Shown here in pieces: positions 27,924 through 36,582 of a stretch of 64,000 nucleotides of DNA. The DNA is taken from assembly GCF_048537545.1 (NCBI RefSeq), contig NZ_CP183218.1, one strand, 5' to 3'. Every line of letters begins with the position of its first letter. The first letter of the stretch is position 1. The notes under the pieces were generated by a model that had not been told where the DNA came from, did no database searches, and was given only the letters and a program-made list of their open reading frames with translations. The stretch is from Chania fonticola_B. Its GTDB lineage: Bacteria; Pseudomonadota; Gammaproteobacteria; Enterobacterales; Enterobacteriaceae. A program made the position numbers and the translations under genes.

Positions 27924-29093
27924 TTAGCTGTTAACGGCGGCGGCCAGATTGGCCAGATATTTATCGGTGATACGCTGGCGCAGGGTTAAATCTTCCAGCG
28001 GCGGCACCGGCGTGTAGTCGTAATCAATAAACAGCTTCCCGCCTTTCAGCGATTCCTTATCGTTGGCGCTTTCGTCATACCAGCAATCCGCATCAATGAT
28101 GTAACCGTTGCTTTTCAGCTCGCGGAATTTGGCCTTGATGCCGTCAATGATGTCGCGGATCAGCGTGGCCGTGACCGGTTTATCCACCGCCCACATATGC
28201 GCCTCGGCCATGGTGTCGGCCAGCACTTGCGCGGTACGGGTGTAGTTTTCAAACAGGAAAAGCGGGTCATCAGAACAGGTGCGGTTACCCCAGAAACGAA
28301 AGCCGTCTTTGCGGATAAGGGTGGTGACCCCCGCCTGATTGAGCAGGTCGGCATCGGTGCCGGGTGCCTGCAAATCCCAGAACACCGATGCGCTGATACC
28401 GGTCACGCCGTTAACGCCGACGTTGGACAGGGTTTTATGCCACCCCTGTTCCTGGTCGATTTTGGCCCGCAGGCCGAGGGCCCGCGCCGTGGCGTAGGCG
28501 GTGTTGCTGGCGTTGGTGGTGGTATCCCAGGCAAGGAAATCCGGCCAAATCAGCATCAGCTCACGCTGACCAAAGTTGTCGCGGTATTTGAGGGCGTCAG
28601 GGAGGGTCTTGCAGCCCCAGGCGGCAATATAGCCAAAGGCACGCAACGACTGGCAGACCTTGCCCAGTGCGGCGGCCACGTCTTTTGTGTCCAATCCCGG
28701 CACGCCCAGGATGCGCGGCTTGACGCCGGTGACGGCCTGCGCCGTCAGTAGCGCCTTCATGCCGGTATATTGGCCGGTCGCATTTGCGCCGCCGATAATA
28801 TTGGACGTGGTCTCAGCCGCATCTTTGCCCTCAGCGACGCGCACCACGACCGTAACCGGTTTGCACTGGTCAGCAATGGCCTGCAACGCAGCGACCAACG
28901 TGCCTTTTTTCCCGGCCTTGCCTACCGCCGCCTGCACATCGGTGATCAATACCGGGACATTGAGCGGGAACATAACCGGGTCAGCATCGCTGGCGGTACA
29001 CACCATGCCAACAATGGCGGTTGAAACCGTTGAAATCACGCGTGTGCCATCGTTGACCTCGATGACTCTCACACCATGATGGTAGTCACTCAT
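27924..29093 (-). CDS. FI: Contractile tail sheath protein gpFI
   Basis: A 389-residue sheath protein (396 in P2), starting MSDYHHGVRVIEVNDGTRVI. Sheath core features include TAIVGMVCTASDAD and the C-terminal LTLRQRITDKYLANLAAAV. An open frame extends to 29183, but those codons lie in the late promoter region and contain the Ogr-type box, so the ATG at 29093 is used. First gene of the FI-FII-E-T-U-D-ogr transcript. Confidence 0.94.
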   Translation of the reverse strand: MSDYHHGVRVIEVNDGTRVISTVSTAIVGMVCTASDADPVMFPLNVPVLITDVQAAVGKAGKKGTLVAALQAIADQCKPVTVVVRVAEGKDAAETTSNIIGGANATGQYTGMKALLTAQAVTGVKPRILGVPGLDTKDVAAALGKVCQSLRAFGYIAAWGCKTLPDALKYRDNFGQRELMLIWPDFLAWDTTTNASNTAYATARALGLRAKIDQEQGWHKTLSNVGVNGVTGISASVFWDLQAPGTDADLLNQAGVTTLIRKDGFRFWGNRTCSDDPLFLFENYTRTAQVLADTMAEAHMWAVDKPVTATLIRDIIDGIKAKFRELKSNGYIIDADCWYDESANDKESLKGGKLFIDYDYTPVPPLEDLTLRQRITDKYLANLAAAVNS

Positions 29094-29164
29094 TGAGTTT
29101 ACTCCGTGGTTGTTTGGTGTGGACAGCTTGCCGCCGCGCGGGGTCGCGCGCACGTCAACAGCGT

Positions 29165-29187
29165 TGGAAGGCCCACCAAACAACGGC
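29165..29187 (-). promoter_or_regulatory. Ogr-type activator box of late promoter PF
   Basis: The minus strand reads GCCGTTGTTTGGTGGGCCTTCC, sharing 17 identical bases with the box upstream of gene V. It lies about 75-95 bp upstream of the FI start, fitting activator binding near -55. A second, plus-oriented copy of GTTGTTTGGTG begins at 29109. The rest of the 278-bp FI-G interval (29094-29371) contains the G terminator and no gene; P2 carries its Z/fun cargo gene here. Confidence 0.6.
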
Positions 29188-29338
29188 GCGCAGGGATTGG
29201 GAGGGGGATGACTTCGTGACGATCGTTTTCGCCGATCAATATGACTGCATTGATCTATCTAATCGATTGGACGTGTTTTAGGCGAACGGGTTAGGGTTTA
29301 CCCAACGCGGCAACATCAGGGAATACCGCGTCAACAGA

Positions 29339-29364
29339 GAACAGCCCGCAAATTTGCGGGCTGT
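29339..29364. terminator. Hairpin after gene G
   Basis: AACAGCCCGC-AAATTT-GCGGGCTGTT is a long perfect stem immediately downstream of the G stop. The T tract is better on the plus strand, so it may be bidirectional. Confidence 0.65.
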
Positions 29365-29371
29365 TTTTCTT

Positions 29372-29992
29372 TCAGGCATCCGGGGTGGTTGGCCAGTCAA
29401 TATCTGGCGCAAAGTCCAGACTGACGCGACTCAGCTCTACGCGGTATGCTTTCCACGCCAGCAACTCGACAACTTCATCCTCCGTTGCCATCTCCAAACT
29501 GACCGCATCACCCAGCGTGGCAATCTTGTCAGCGGCCACGCGCTGGCGCTGCATTAACTCATCTTTTGCGGCGGCAATGGCGGCCTCCTGCTGCGCTACC
29601 GTGTCAGTGATCCATTCCTCACCGTTCCACACATCAAAAGAGGTCTGCGGCGCTTGCAGGGTCAATCCCTGCGCCAGCTCACCAATCAACGTCACAGCTT
29701 CCGGCTGGCCGGTCTCAATGCTGTAAACCGTCTGGCCGCGATAGTCTGGCAGTGCTTCCCACGCCGTACCGTCAGTGCTGCGCACTAATGCCAAACCGGC
29801 TTTTGGTAATCTTGGTTTATCGGCGAAACCCAGCGCAGGCAGGCCCACCCCTTCCGGCAGGAATTCGAGGGACGCCTGCTGATATTCCCGCTGCGAGGGT
29901 TCGATGTTGTAGACCGTCAACCACCCGGCAACCACGGCCAGACCGGCATCATTCAAAATTGCTGTAGGTAAAGTGGTGCTGTATTGGCTCAT
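29372..29992 (-). CDS. G: Tail fibre assembly chaperone gpG (Tfa family)
   Basis: A 206-residue Tfa-like protein. The C-terminal half holds the typical helical chaperone region (AAIAAAKDELMQRQRVAADKIATLGDA) and the WKAYRVELSRV...DIDWPTTPDA ending of the family. It helps fold the fibre gpH; its start overlaps the H stop by 1 bp. The N-terminal third is less typical of P2 G. Confidence 0.88.
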   Translation of the reverse strand: MSQYSTTLPTAILNDAGLAVVAGWLTVYNIEPSQREYQQASLEFLPEGVGLPALGFADKPRLPKAGLALVRSTDGTAWEALPDYRGQTVYSIETGQPEAVTLIGELAQGLTLQAPQTSFDVWNGEEWITDTVAQQEAAIAAAKDELMQRQRVAADKIATLGDAVSLEMATEDEVVELLAWKAYRVELSRVSLDFAPDIDWPTTPDA

Positions 29993-31668
29993 TATGCGGC
30001 TCTCACGATGTAGTTAAAGGCGATGTTGCGCGGACGGGTTTCCGTCGCGGTACGGATTTGTAACGAGGCGTCGATATTGATACGGAACACACCGTTGCCG
30101 GTGCTGCCAGTGGATTCTGTCAGACCAGTGGTGCTGGCGACTGTTTCCCCTTGAGAGATAATCCCTTGCGGGGTCAGCCCCGGCACAAAGTGCTGAATGC
30201 CGTTGGTCTTACCGGTAAATTTCTGCACGGCGTCAGCCTGGGTGGATAGCACTGCCCGACCACTGTCTACCCCACGACCATCATCGGCACCGCGAATAAA
30301 CTCGCCGCGTAGGTCGGGCAATCTGCCGCTGGGATAGGCTGCCGCCAGCAGCGGATACTTGGCTTTGTCGAAGGTTGCCCCGTTGCATTTGAGCCAGCCT
30401 GCTGGCGCGGTTGCCGTCGGCCAGGGTTGAGGAATGCCCACCGGGAAATCTGCCCTATCCAATGCGCCAACGTCTGCCGCAGTAGGCTTGTATGCCGTAT
30501 CATAAACGCGCACCCATGGACGAATAACCCCCGCATCCAGAGTGCGATAATGGAACCCAAAATCTTTACGTGATGCTATCTGGAATGCGTAATCGGTTAA
30601 TGTGGAATGGGGCATAGTCAACCCCATAAATACCGACCCCGCAGGTGCCCCATCACTACCTGTGAGGAACATTCCCTTTCCTGCTTTTATTGCAGTATCC
30701 CAGGCGCTACCTACCGCCAATCCGCCCAAGCCATAATCGCCCGTCTTAAGAACGGGAGTTGAACCGATAAACAGCGTGGATGGCATCGTCACGGTGCCAT
30801 CAGATTTAAATAATGCGCTATGTGCCGTCCCGCCCCAGCGCAATGTCATTTGCCCCGTTGCTGGTGTGCTGAAAAGCGCTCCCTGCTCTACCCCTTCCAT
30901 ATTTTTGAAGCGCTGCATAACGTTGGCACCGGGCGTTTTCGCCTGTAATACGCTTTCACTGAGTGATGTAAACCCACCGCTGAATGTTGCGGCTTTGGTG
31001 AACAATACCGCACTGGCGATGCCCTGGTCGGCTGTCACCGTTTTACTGAGCGCATTATTGGCAAGGTCATAAGCTGATTTAACCGCCTTCGGCGTTGCGG
31101 CCAAAGCCTCGCTGCCGCTATTGATGGAGCTGCTCAGTTGCACAAAACCCTTTTCGGTGGTGCTGGCATCGGGGTGGTTACGCGATTTGGCATGCGCTGT
31201 GATGGCGTTATCCACGTAATCACGCGTCGCCAGTACGACGGATGGGTCAATCTTGAGTGTTACCGCCTCGGTACTACTGACAATCAGCACCATGCGGATG
31301 GTCTGCGTGCGGCCACTCCCTTCCTGTAACTGCGGCTTGTAGGTCTCCGGGCAGTTTGCCACGGCAATCAGGGCACCATCTTTATCGAACAGGCCAATTT
31401 CCCTAATCCACCACCCGCCCTCGTTCTCAGGAATAACCTGCTCAGCAATCACTTGATGGGGGTTGGCCGGGTCAACACTCAGCATATTGATGGCCGCGCG
31501 ACGCTTTTCCCCTTTGAGTTTTGTTTGTGCCGGGTTAGGGGTCGGCAACGTGCCGCCGCCGTCACCGACAGCAAGGTGCGTCAGGTCGAGCTTGGTGCCC
31601 AGCGCGGTGGCGTTTGCCAGTTTAGCCGCGCCCTGATTGGTCAGAATGGCAAAGAATTTTGCTGTCAT
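29992..31668 (-). CDS. H: Tail fibre protein gpH
   Basis: A 558-residue fibre. The N-terminal 150 residues match the baseplate-attaching P2 gpH domain (MTAKFFAILTNQGAAKLANA... GGWWIREIGLFD). The middle is variable and the C-terminus contains a phage collar-type motif (PAGWLKCNGATFDKAKYPLLAAAYPSG near 425-452 and LRGEFIRGADDG). The distal part defines host receptor binding; P2 H has 669 residues, so this fibre is shorter and chimeric. Confidence 0.9.
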   Translation of the reverse strand: MTAKFFAILTNQGAAKLANATALGTKLDLTHLAVGDGGGTLPTPNPAQTKLKGEKRRAAINMLSVDPANPHQVIAEQVIPENEGGWWIREIGLFDKDGALIAVANCPETYKPQLQEGSGRTQTIRMVLIVSSTEAVTLKIDPSVVLATRDYVDNAITAHAKSRNHPDASTTEKGFVQLSSSINSGSEALAATPKAVKSAYDLANNALSKTVTADQGIASAVLFTKAATFSGGFTSLSESVLQAKTPGANVMQRFKNMEGVEQGALFSTPATGQMTLRWGGTAHSALFKSDGTVTMPSTLFIGSTPVLKTGDYGLGGLAVGSAWDTAIKAGKGMFLTGSDGAPAGSVFMGLTMPHSTLTDYAFQIASRKDFGFHYRTLDAGVIRPWVRVYDTAYKPTAADVGALDRADFPVGIPQPWPTATAPAGWLKCNGATFDKAKYPLLAAAYPSGRLPDLRGEFIRGADDGRGVDSGRAVLSTQADAVQKFTGKTNGIQHFVPGLTPQGIISQGETVASTTGLTESTGSTGNGVFRINIDASLQIRTATETRPRNIAFNYIVRAA

Positions 31669-32276
31669 GGATTTACTCTCAGGTTGTCAATCAGATGGAC
31701 GGCTGCGCCACGGTAATCCGAGGCTCCCACGGAAATCAGCTCCGGCATATACGGGTAGACCGTCAGCTCGTCACCGCTGTAACTGCACGCGGCAACATAA
31801 GCCGAACCGCTGGTCGAGAGGCTGATAGTCAGCCCGGTGAGGTGGCGACTGGCGGGCTTGGCATCGGCTATCAGGCGCTCCAGCTCCCTATACATCGCTT
31901 CAGTGATACCCGTTTCCAGCACACCGACAACCAGCCGAAAGGTGCCAGGGGTCTCATTAAGCTGCCACCATTCGCGAACCTGGATCAGATAGCCAAGCGG
32001 CTCAACGGCACGCCGCAACGCGCTGATGGTGCCCTTGTGGCGGTGAACAAAATGCGCATTCCTGACCACATTGCGCTTGGTCTCCACCGGCCAGCGCTCA
32101 TCCCAGCGGTCAACCGAGAACGCCCACGCCAGATAGGGCAACAGATTGGCCGGACAGGTTGACGGGTTCCACAGCTCACGCAACGGCACCGGCACGCGTA
32201 CCACCTCGGCGCAAGCGCGTGCGGCGGCCACCTCCAACGGTGATGAACCAACCGGTAACAATCGGCTGTTACTCAT
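31665..32276 (-). CDS. I: Baseplate/tail protein gpI
   Basis: A 203-residue P2 gpI homologue with the conserved LRELWNPSTCPANLLPYLAWAFSVDRWDERW segment (near residue 33-63, split over variable ends). Part of the baseplate wedge next to the fibre. Overlaps H by 4 bp and J by 8 bp within the V-W-J-I-H-G operon. Confidence 0.93.
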   Translation of the reverse strand: MSNSRLLPVGSSPLEVAAARACAEVVRVPVPLRELWNPSTCPANLLPYLAWAFSVDRWDERWPVETKRNVVRNAHFVHRHKGTISALRRAVEPLGYLIQVREWWQLNETPGTFRLVVGVLETGITEAMYRELERLIADAKPASRHLTGLTISLSTSGSAYVAACSYSGDELTVYPYMPELISVGASDYRGAAVHLIDNLRVNP

Positions 32277-33177
32277 CAGAGCCTCCGATAGTCAACGTGT
32301 AACGGGTACAGCTCGACGCCTGTGTCTCGTCGAGCACCATGTCGGCCCTGGGGCTTTTCAGCTCCACACGCTGCACGCCCTCGACATGCAGTGCGGCATA
32401 AATGGCTGATAGTCGAATGTCCCGACCAAGCCGGTGCTGCGTGCTGATGTAGGCTTTTAGCTTCCGCTCGGACGCCTGTCGGATAGGCTCGGCCTCCGGG
32501 CCAGGGAACAGGTAGAGCACGGCATCAATCTCATACGGGACAATCGTGGCGGAAAGCACCGTCACACGGTCAGCCACCGGGCGAACATCTTCGGCATTGA
32601 GCGCGGCGGCCACGATGGCAATCAGGTCAGGGCTGGCCGAGCCGTTTCCCTCACGCGACAAAACCGACACCGTGACGCAGGCAGGTGTTGGGCTAGTGAC
32701 CGACACGTCAGCGACACGCCCGTCCGCACTCCGCCCGTGGAATTGATACGCGCCCACCGACCCGGCCACGCTTAGCCCCTCAAAGGCCTGCTGGATACGC
32801 ACGCGAAAATCACTGTCGCTTTCCATCACTGCCGATGTAGGCGGCAATGTGGTCTCATCTGCCGGGGTAATGACCAGCCGAGACACATTGAAATTACCGC
32901 CGAGCTGGTCGAGGTCTTGACCGGTGGCATACCCCAACATGACCGCCTGTGCAGCCTCATTCACGCGCTGGCGCAGCATCAGCTCACGATAAGCGCTTTC
33001 CTGTAACAGCTTGACGATAGGCTCCGACTCCAGCGCCAGAGTGCGCGCGATGGTCTCCTGCTGGTCTACCGGATACAAAGAAATCAGCGTTGCTTTGCGC
33101 TCGGCTAGCAGGCTTTCATAATCCAACGCCTCCACCACATCCGGGGCGGGGAGCTGGCTTAAATCGATGGTTGGCAT
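32269..33177 (-). CDS. J: Baseplate assembly protein gpJ
   Basis: A 302-residue protein of the P2 gpJ/T4 gp6-like family (302 in P2), beginning MPTIDLSQLPAPDVVEALDYE and containing AVMLGYATGQDLDQLGGNF near residue 78-96. It forms the wedge of the baseplate. Lies five bases after W. Confidence 0.94.
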   Translation of the reverse strand: MPTIDLSQLPAPDVVEALDYESLLAERKATLISLYPVDQQETIARTLALESEPIVKLLQESAYRELMLRQRVNEAAQAVMLGYATGQDLDQLGGNFNVSRLVITPADETTLPPTSAVMESDSDFRVRIQQAFEGLSVAGSVGAYQFHGRSADGRVADVSVTSPTPACVTVSVLSREGNGSASPDLIAIVAAALNAEDVRPVADRVTVLSATIVPYEIDAVLYLFPGPEAEPIRQASERKLKAYISTQHRLGRDIRLSAIYAALHVEGVQRVELKSPRADMVLDETQASSCTRYTLTIGGSDE

Positions 33178-33182
33178 AGTTA

Positions 33183-33530
33183 TCAGCTCAAGGGGACGGT
33201 TAAGGAAAATGTGCCGCTGGCCTCGCGGCGCTCGCCGGTAATATCAACGACCATCTGACCGTTAAAATGGCTCTCGAACGTGATGGCGGTCAGGTTGATG
33301 CGCGGCTCCCATTTCAGGATTGCCACGTAGCAGGCGGCCATCACTTGCAGTTTGACCGCTGCGTTTTGTGGCTGGTCAATCAGGGCCGATAGCAAAGAGC
33401 CGTATTCACGGCGCATCACGCGCGATCCAATCGGTGTAATGAGAATGTCACGCACGCTTTGGCGAATATGGTCAAGGTCGGTTAACTCGGTGCCAGTGTC
33501 GCGGCTCATGCCGCTGTAGCGTGCCGTCAT
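33183..33530 (-). CDS. W: Baseplate protein gpW (T4 gp25-like)
   Basis: A 115-residue protein (115 in P2) with the gp25/lysozyme-like signature IRQSVRDILITPIGSRVMRREYGS near residue 22-45. The ATG overlaps the V stop by 4 bp. Confidence 0.94.
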   Translation of the reverse strand: MTARYSGMSRDTGTELTDLDHIRQSVRDILITPIGSRVMRREYGSLLSALIDQPQNAAVKLQVMAACYVAILKWEPRINLTAITFESHFNGQMVVDITGERREASGTFSLTVPLS

Positions 33531-34168
33531 TTTATGCCCTCCGTCCAGCCACTGCCGCGCTGTACACCGCCGTGACCGTGTTTATCTATCTGCACGTTAT
33601 TTGATGTGAAGGTGCCGCCGGAATGGCTGATATCCCCTTTCATCTCGCCGCCTTTCTGCACTTCCAGCGTGCCGGTGGTCAGCTTGTGGGTGCAGACCAC
33701 CTCCGGCGTGGCCAGGGTGATTTTCTCACTGGCGTTGACCGTCACCACCGGCACCGTGACGGTGACCGACTCGGAGGCGGTCACGTTAGCCGTTTTGATA
33801 CCGGTAACGGTCAGTGCACCGGTTTGCGGCTCGTACTCAATGACCGCGTTATCAGGAAAGCTGACGTGGAACGCATCAGCAGAGACCGACGGCGGCGGGA
33901 AGTCATCGGAATAAATACCCGGCAGCACAAAGGCAGTATCCAGCTCGCCCCCGAGGGCCAACACAATCACCTGCTCGCCAATAGAGGGTGCCCACCATGT
34001 GCGCGAGCGCCCGGCGCGGCAGGTAAGCCAGTTCAACCAGTCGGTCGTATTGCCGCCGGTTTGGATGCGGCAGCGCCCCTCATCAATATCGACGTCAACA
34101 ACGACACCAATACGGATAAGATTGCGCACTGCGCGCGCGAGTTCAGAGAGGGATTCGAGTGTTTTCAT
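33527..34168 (-). CDS. V: Baseplate spike protein gpV
   Basis: A 213-residue membrane-piercing spike (211 in P2). An N-terminal OB-fold (about 20-100) is followed by a beta-helix of valine/threonine-rich repeats (VTASESVTVTVPVVTVNASEKITL) and a C-terminal region with HGGVQRGSG. In P2 the tip binds iron through HxH residues; here DKHGHGG provides such histidines. First gene of the V-W-J-I-H-G operon. Confidence 0.93.
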   Translation of the reverse strand: MKTLESLSELARAVRNLIRIGVVVDVDIDEGRCRIQTGGNTTDWLNWLTCRAGRSRTWWAPSIGEQVIVLALGGELDTAFVLPGIYSDDFPPPSVSADAFHVSFPDNAVIEYEPQTGALTVTGIKTANVTASESVTVTVPVVTVNASEKITLATPEVVCTHKLTTGTLEVQKGGEMKGDISHSGGTFTSNNVQIDKHGHGGVQRGSGWTEGIK

Positions 34169-34214
34169 GGGGAAAGGATGCCGCCAGAGAGATCCAGCGG
34201 CAATCTGCGGGCGT

Positions 34215-34237
34215 AGGATGGCCCACCAAACAACGGT
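34215..34237 (-). promoter_or_regulatory. Ogr-type activator box of late promoter PV
   Basis: The minus strand reads CCGTTGTTTGGTGGGCCATCC, 17 bases identical to the PF box. It is 50-70 bp upstream of gene V in the only gap between S and V. Confidence 0.6.
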
Positions 34238-34246
34238 TAACGTCTA

Positions 34247-34696
34247 TCAGCTATCTGCAAAGTGAGAAATCACTACATCTTCAACGATTTGCCGGTCAGC
34301 CTCGCTAAAGCCTAGCAACTGTCGCTCGTCATAGCGCACTTCTTTGCTATAACGCGTTGGTCGGTCTTTCAAGCCGTCCTGATGTACGCGCGCCATGCGC
34401 TGCACGCGCCCAACAAACTCGACCGCCGCGTCGTCATTATTGCCCTTGGCTTTCATGTAGCGATGGGTGCGCAGCTTGGCGAACATGGCCCGCTTAACCC
34501 GGCCTTTTTTACCCCGCACCGGCTGGCGGCGACAGGCATACGGGGTGCCGTTGGGTGCTTGCTGGCGCTTGATACGCTGCTGCTGACTGGCGCGGAGTTG
34601 CTTGGCAATCTCGGCGGCCATCTTGCGTCGGCTGGCCGGTGACAGACTGGCAATCAGCGCCGCCAGCTTGTCATCAAAGGGTTTAAGCTCACTCAT
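34247..34696 (-). CDS. S: Tail completion protein gpS
   Basis: A 149-residue P2 gpS homologue (150 in P2), basic, with the family segment LIASLSPASRRKMAAEIAKQLRASQQQRI near residue 14-42 and ending QIVEDVVISHF. It caps the tail. Overlaps R by 8 bp; end of the O-to-S transcript. Confidence 0.92.
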   Translation of the reverse strand: MSELKPFDDKLAALIASLSPASRRKMAAEIAKQLRASQQQRIKRQQAPNGTPYACRRQPVRGKKGRVKRAMFAKLRTHRYMKAKGNNDDAAVEFVGRVQRMARVHQDGLKDRPTRYSKEVRYDERQLLGFSEADRQIVEDVVISHFADS

Positions 34697-35156
34697 CCCA
34701 TTCGCTCACCAGCTCGCCATGAATATAGAGCTGCATTGGACGTACCACCGGCACCGGCGGAGGCGGCTCCGGGGCGTGCGAAACATGCAGCGCCCGATCA
34801 ACCTCTTTGACAATCGTGCGCTCAGTCAGGCGCAGACTGATACTCACGTCAACACTGTCGTTATTGTTGATGTCGGCGATGTAGGTAAATCCCTGTTTTT
34901 TGCCCTCGTCAGTGGTCATGATGTCGGGTTGGTTTTCCCGTAACCATGCCCCCACTGGCACCAACAGCAAATCAAGGTCACCGGTGAAATCCGTTACCAC
35001 CACGTTGAGGGTGTAGCGGTTTTCGAACGACAACGAGGCCGCCAACGTGGCCCCAATCGACCCGCTGTCGATAAAGATGCGCAGCATTTCGGGGTTGGCT
35101 TTCAGTACCGGCACGGCATCATTCAGCGCTTTGCGCAGGCTTTTCGGCTTGAGCAT
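34689..35156 (-). CDS. R: Tail completion protein gpR
   Basis: A 155-residue P2 gpR homologue (155 in P2) starting MLKPKSLRKALNDAVPVLKANPE. It joins the head-tail interface. Starts inside the end of lysC (38-bp overlap). Confidence 0.92.
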   Translation of the reverse strand: MLKPKSLRKALNDAVPVLKANPEMLRIFIDSGSIGATLAASLSFENRYTLNVVVTDFTGDLDLLLVPVGAWLRENQPDIMTTDEGKKQGFTYIADINNNDSVDVSISLRLTERTIVKEVDRALHVSHAPEPPPPVPVVRPMQLYIHGELVSEWDE

Positions 35157-35409
35157 CTAATTCCTCCTGACAGTGTTTCACGGTCTCGACCTGCTGCGCG
35201 CAGCTCACCAGAGCGCGTTCAAGCTGGCGGACATCCTCACTTAACGCCCCGTTGGTGATCGGTTGGCTTTCCGGTATCGGGCAACTGCTGACCCTCGGAC
35301 AGCCAGCGTAGATAATCGTCAGGGGTGGCAAATCCGGGGCGGTGGTGCAGCCTGATAACATCATCAGGCAAAGGAGACTGATACCAGCGGCGCAGAGCTT
35401 CATTTTCAT
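35119..35409 (-). CDS. lysC: LysC, outer-membrane spanin lipoprotein (Rz1-like)
   Basis: A 96-residue protein with a lipoprotein signal: hydrophobic LCAAGISLLCLMM then the lipobox LSGC (lipidated Cys near residue 20). Proline-rich region after the Cys and four further cysteines. It is encoded out of frame largely inside lysB, the classic embedded Rz/Rz1 layout. Spanins fuse inner and outer membranes at the end of lysis. The ATG at 35409 is used rather than a frame opening at 35475, because it places the signal peptide at the N-terminus. Confidence 0.88.
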   Translation of the reverse strand: MKMKLCAAGISLLCLMMLSGCTTAPDLPPLTIIYAGCPRVSSCPIPESQPITNGALSEDVRQLERALVSCAQQVETVKHCQEELDAQAEKPAQSAE

Positions 35410-35677
35410 TGAGGAGCCTCGTGATGGTTTGATGACGGCGGTTGGCCAGTGCCTCGGCAGTGTCACGCTGCTCACGCAACAGCACCTGTTCCCGCTCGTT
35501 ACTGCGGGCGCGGATCTCCAGTTCAGTGAGCGCGTGCTGCGAGGCTTGCAGCGTTTTTTTTTGCTTTCCGATGGTTTGGGTTGCGTCGGACAGTGAGCGG
35601 GTCAGCTCGCGGTTTTCCCGCCCTATCCACCACACCGCCACGACGGCCAGCATCAGCAACGTAATCAACGTTTTCAT
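35237..35677 (-). CDS. lysB: LysB, inner-membrane spanin subunit (Rz-like)
   Basis: A 146-residue protein (141 in P2) with an N-terminal transmembrane helix (TLITLLMLAVVAVWWIG, residues 3-19) and a long periplasmic coiled coil (about 22-100). It partners LysC. The start MKTLITLL at 35677 overlaps the lysozyme stop by 4 bp. Confidence 0.9.
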   Translation of the reverse strand: MKTLITLLMLAVVAVWWIGRENRELTRSLSDATQTIGKQKKTLQASQHALTELEIRARSNEREQVLLREQRDTAEALANRRHQTITRLLNENEALRRWYQSPLPDDVIRLHHRPGFATPDDYLRWLSEGQQLPDTGKPTDHQRGVK

Positions 35678-36183
35678 TGCGCCCCCGTCATGCACAGCGT
35701 GCGCTCACTGGCGCGCCGGTTGGCCAGCCCGGCAGACTTAACGCCATTGACATACACCCAACGCGGGAGCTGATTGCACGCCTGCGGCCATTGCTGCTGA
35801 TTGATGAAATGCGCCAGCGTGGACTTGCACGCCGCCCCGGTGCCGACGTTAAAGGCAAAGCTGACCACCGCGTCGTAAACCGGCTGCGGCATGGCCACCG
35901 GCATACATTGCGCCAGCCTGCGCTCAACCTGCATAACATCCGCCACCAGATTGACAGCGGCATCGCGCTCACTGATGGCCTGCCCCGGCTTGACCCCGGC
36001 GGTGTGGCCAATACCGCTCGTCCACACCCCGGCGCTGCACTGGTACGGACTCAGGCGGCACCCTTCCAGGTTGGCAATCAACTCCAGCCCGGCCAGAGAG
36101 GTACGCAACTGGCTAAAGTCGGGCAGCAGCACAGCCAGCAACAGCACCGCCGCCACGCTGCAACGCTTAACGATTGAGGGCAT
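35674..36183 (-). CDS. SAR-type GH24 endolysin (lysozyme)
   Basis: A 169-residue muramidase. The catalytic triad E-x8-C-x5-T is formed by E40, C49 and T55 (LEGCRLSPYQC...WTSGIGHT), as in P21-type endolysins where Cys replaces the T4 Asp. Residues about 9-22 form a weakly hydrophobic signal-arrest-release segment, so export probably uses Sec without cleavage. P2 gpK at this position is a different enzyme, so the lysis cassette is mosaic. The start at 36183 follows GGAGGTTATCG; a longer frame is less likely. Confidence 0.88.
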   Translation of the reverse strand: MPSIVKRCSVAAVLLLAVLLPDFSQLRTSLAGLELIANLEGCRLSPYQCSAGVWTSGIGHTAGVKPGQAISERDAAVNLVADVMQVERRLAQCMPVAMPQPVYDAVVSFAFNVGTGAACKSTLAHFINQQQWPQACNQLPRWVYVNGVKSAGLANRRASERTLCMTGAQ

Positions 36184-36376
36184 CGATAACCTCCTTTTGA
36201 ACACCGGCACGCTTGAGCAACAGATAGCTTTTCCGGCGGTAATACCAGTTGATGGCAAAGGTGCCCACCCCCACCGTGGCACCGACAATCAGCGCAATAT
36301 CCTGCGCGGAATACTTGCCCACCCAGGCCAACATCACGGCCACGGCATAGGCAAAGAACGAGGTGATTTTCTCCAT
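36167..36376 (-). CDS. Holin (HP1/lambdoid-like), P2 gpY position
   Basis: A 69-residue membrane protein with two hydrophobic segments (about 5-20 and 27-45), a basic cytoplasmic end (YYRRKSYLLLKR). Size, topology and location between X and the endolysin indicate a holin. It is not similar to P2 gpY in sequence. The ATG lies two bases past the X stop codon; the 3' end overlaps the endolysin by 17 bp. Confidence 0.8.
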   Translation of the reverse strand: MEKITSFFAYAVAVMLAWVGKYSAQDIALIVGATVGVGTFAINWYYRRKSYLLLKRAGVQKEVIDALNR

Positions 36377-36378
36377 GC

Positions 36379-36582
36379 TTAATCCCATAGCTGAACGGTT
36401 TCGGTTGCCGGGGCCGTCTCCATCACTGGCAGCGTGACGGCGGCACCGTGGGGCAGAATGACACCGACCTCAGCCAACCCCGGATTGACCCGCAGCACCG
36501 CCTCGACCACGCCCTCGGTGCGGCCATAATGCCGGTGGCACAGCGCGTCAAGGGTGTCACCTTGCTGTGCAATGACCTCCAT
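36379..36582 (-). CDS. X: Tail protein gpX (LysM-like)
   Basis: A 67-residue P2 gpX homologue (67 in P2) with a LysM-like core: VIAQQGDTLDALCHRHYGRTEG and VNPGLAEVGVILPHG. It contributes to the tail. Overlaps the L stop by one base. Confidence 0.93.
   Translation of the reverse strand: MEVIAQQGDTLDALCHRHYGRTEGVVEAVLRVNPGLAEVGVILPHGAAVTLPVMETAPATETVQLWD

Noticed and set aside
29094..29183. A 30-residue N-terminal extension of the sheath protein
   Set aside because: The codons cover an inverted repeat and activator box and lack similarity to sheath proteins.
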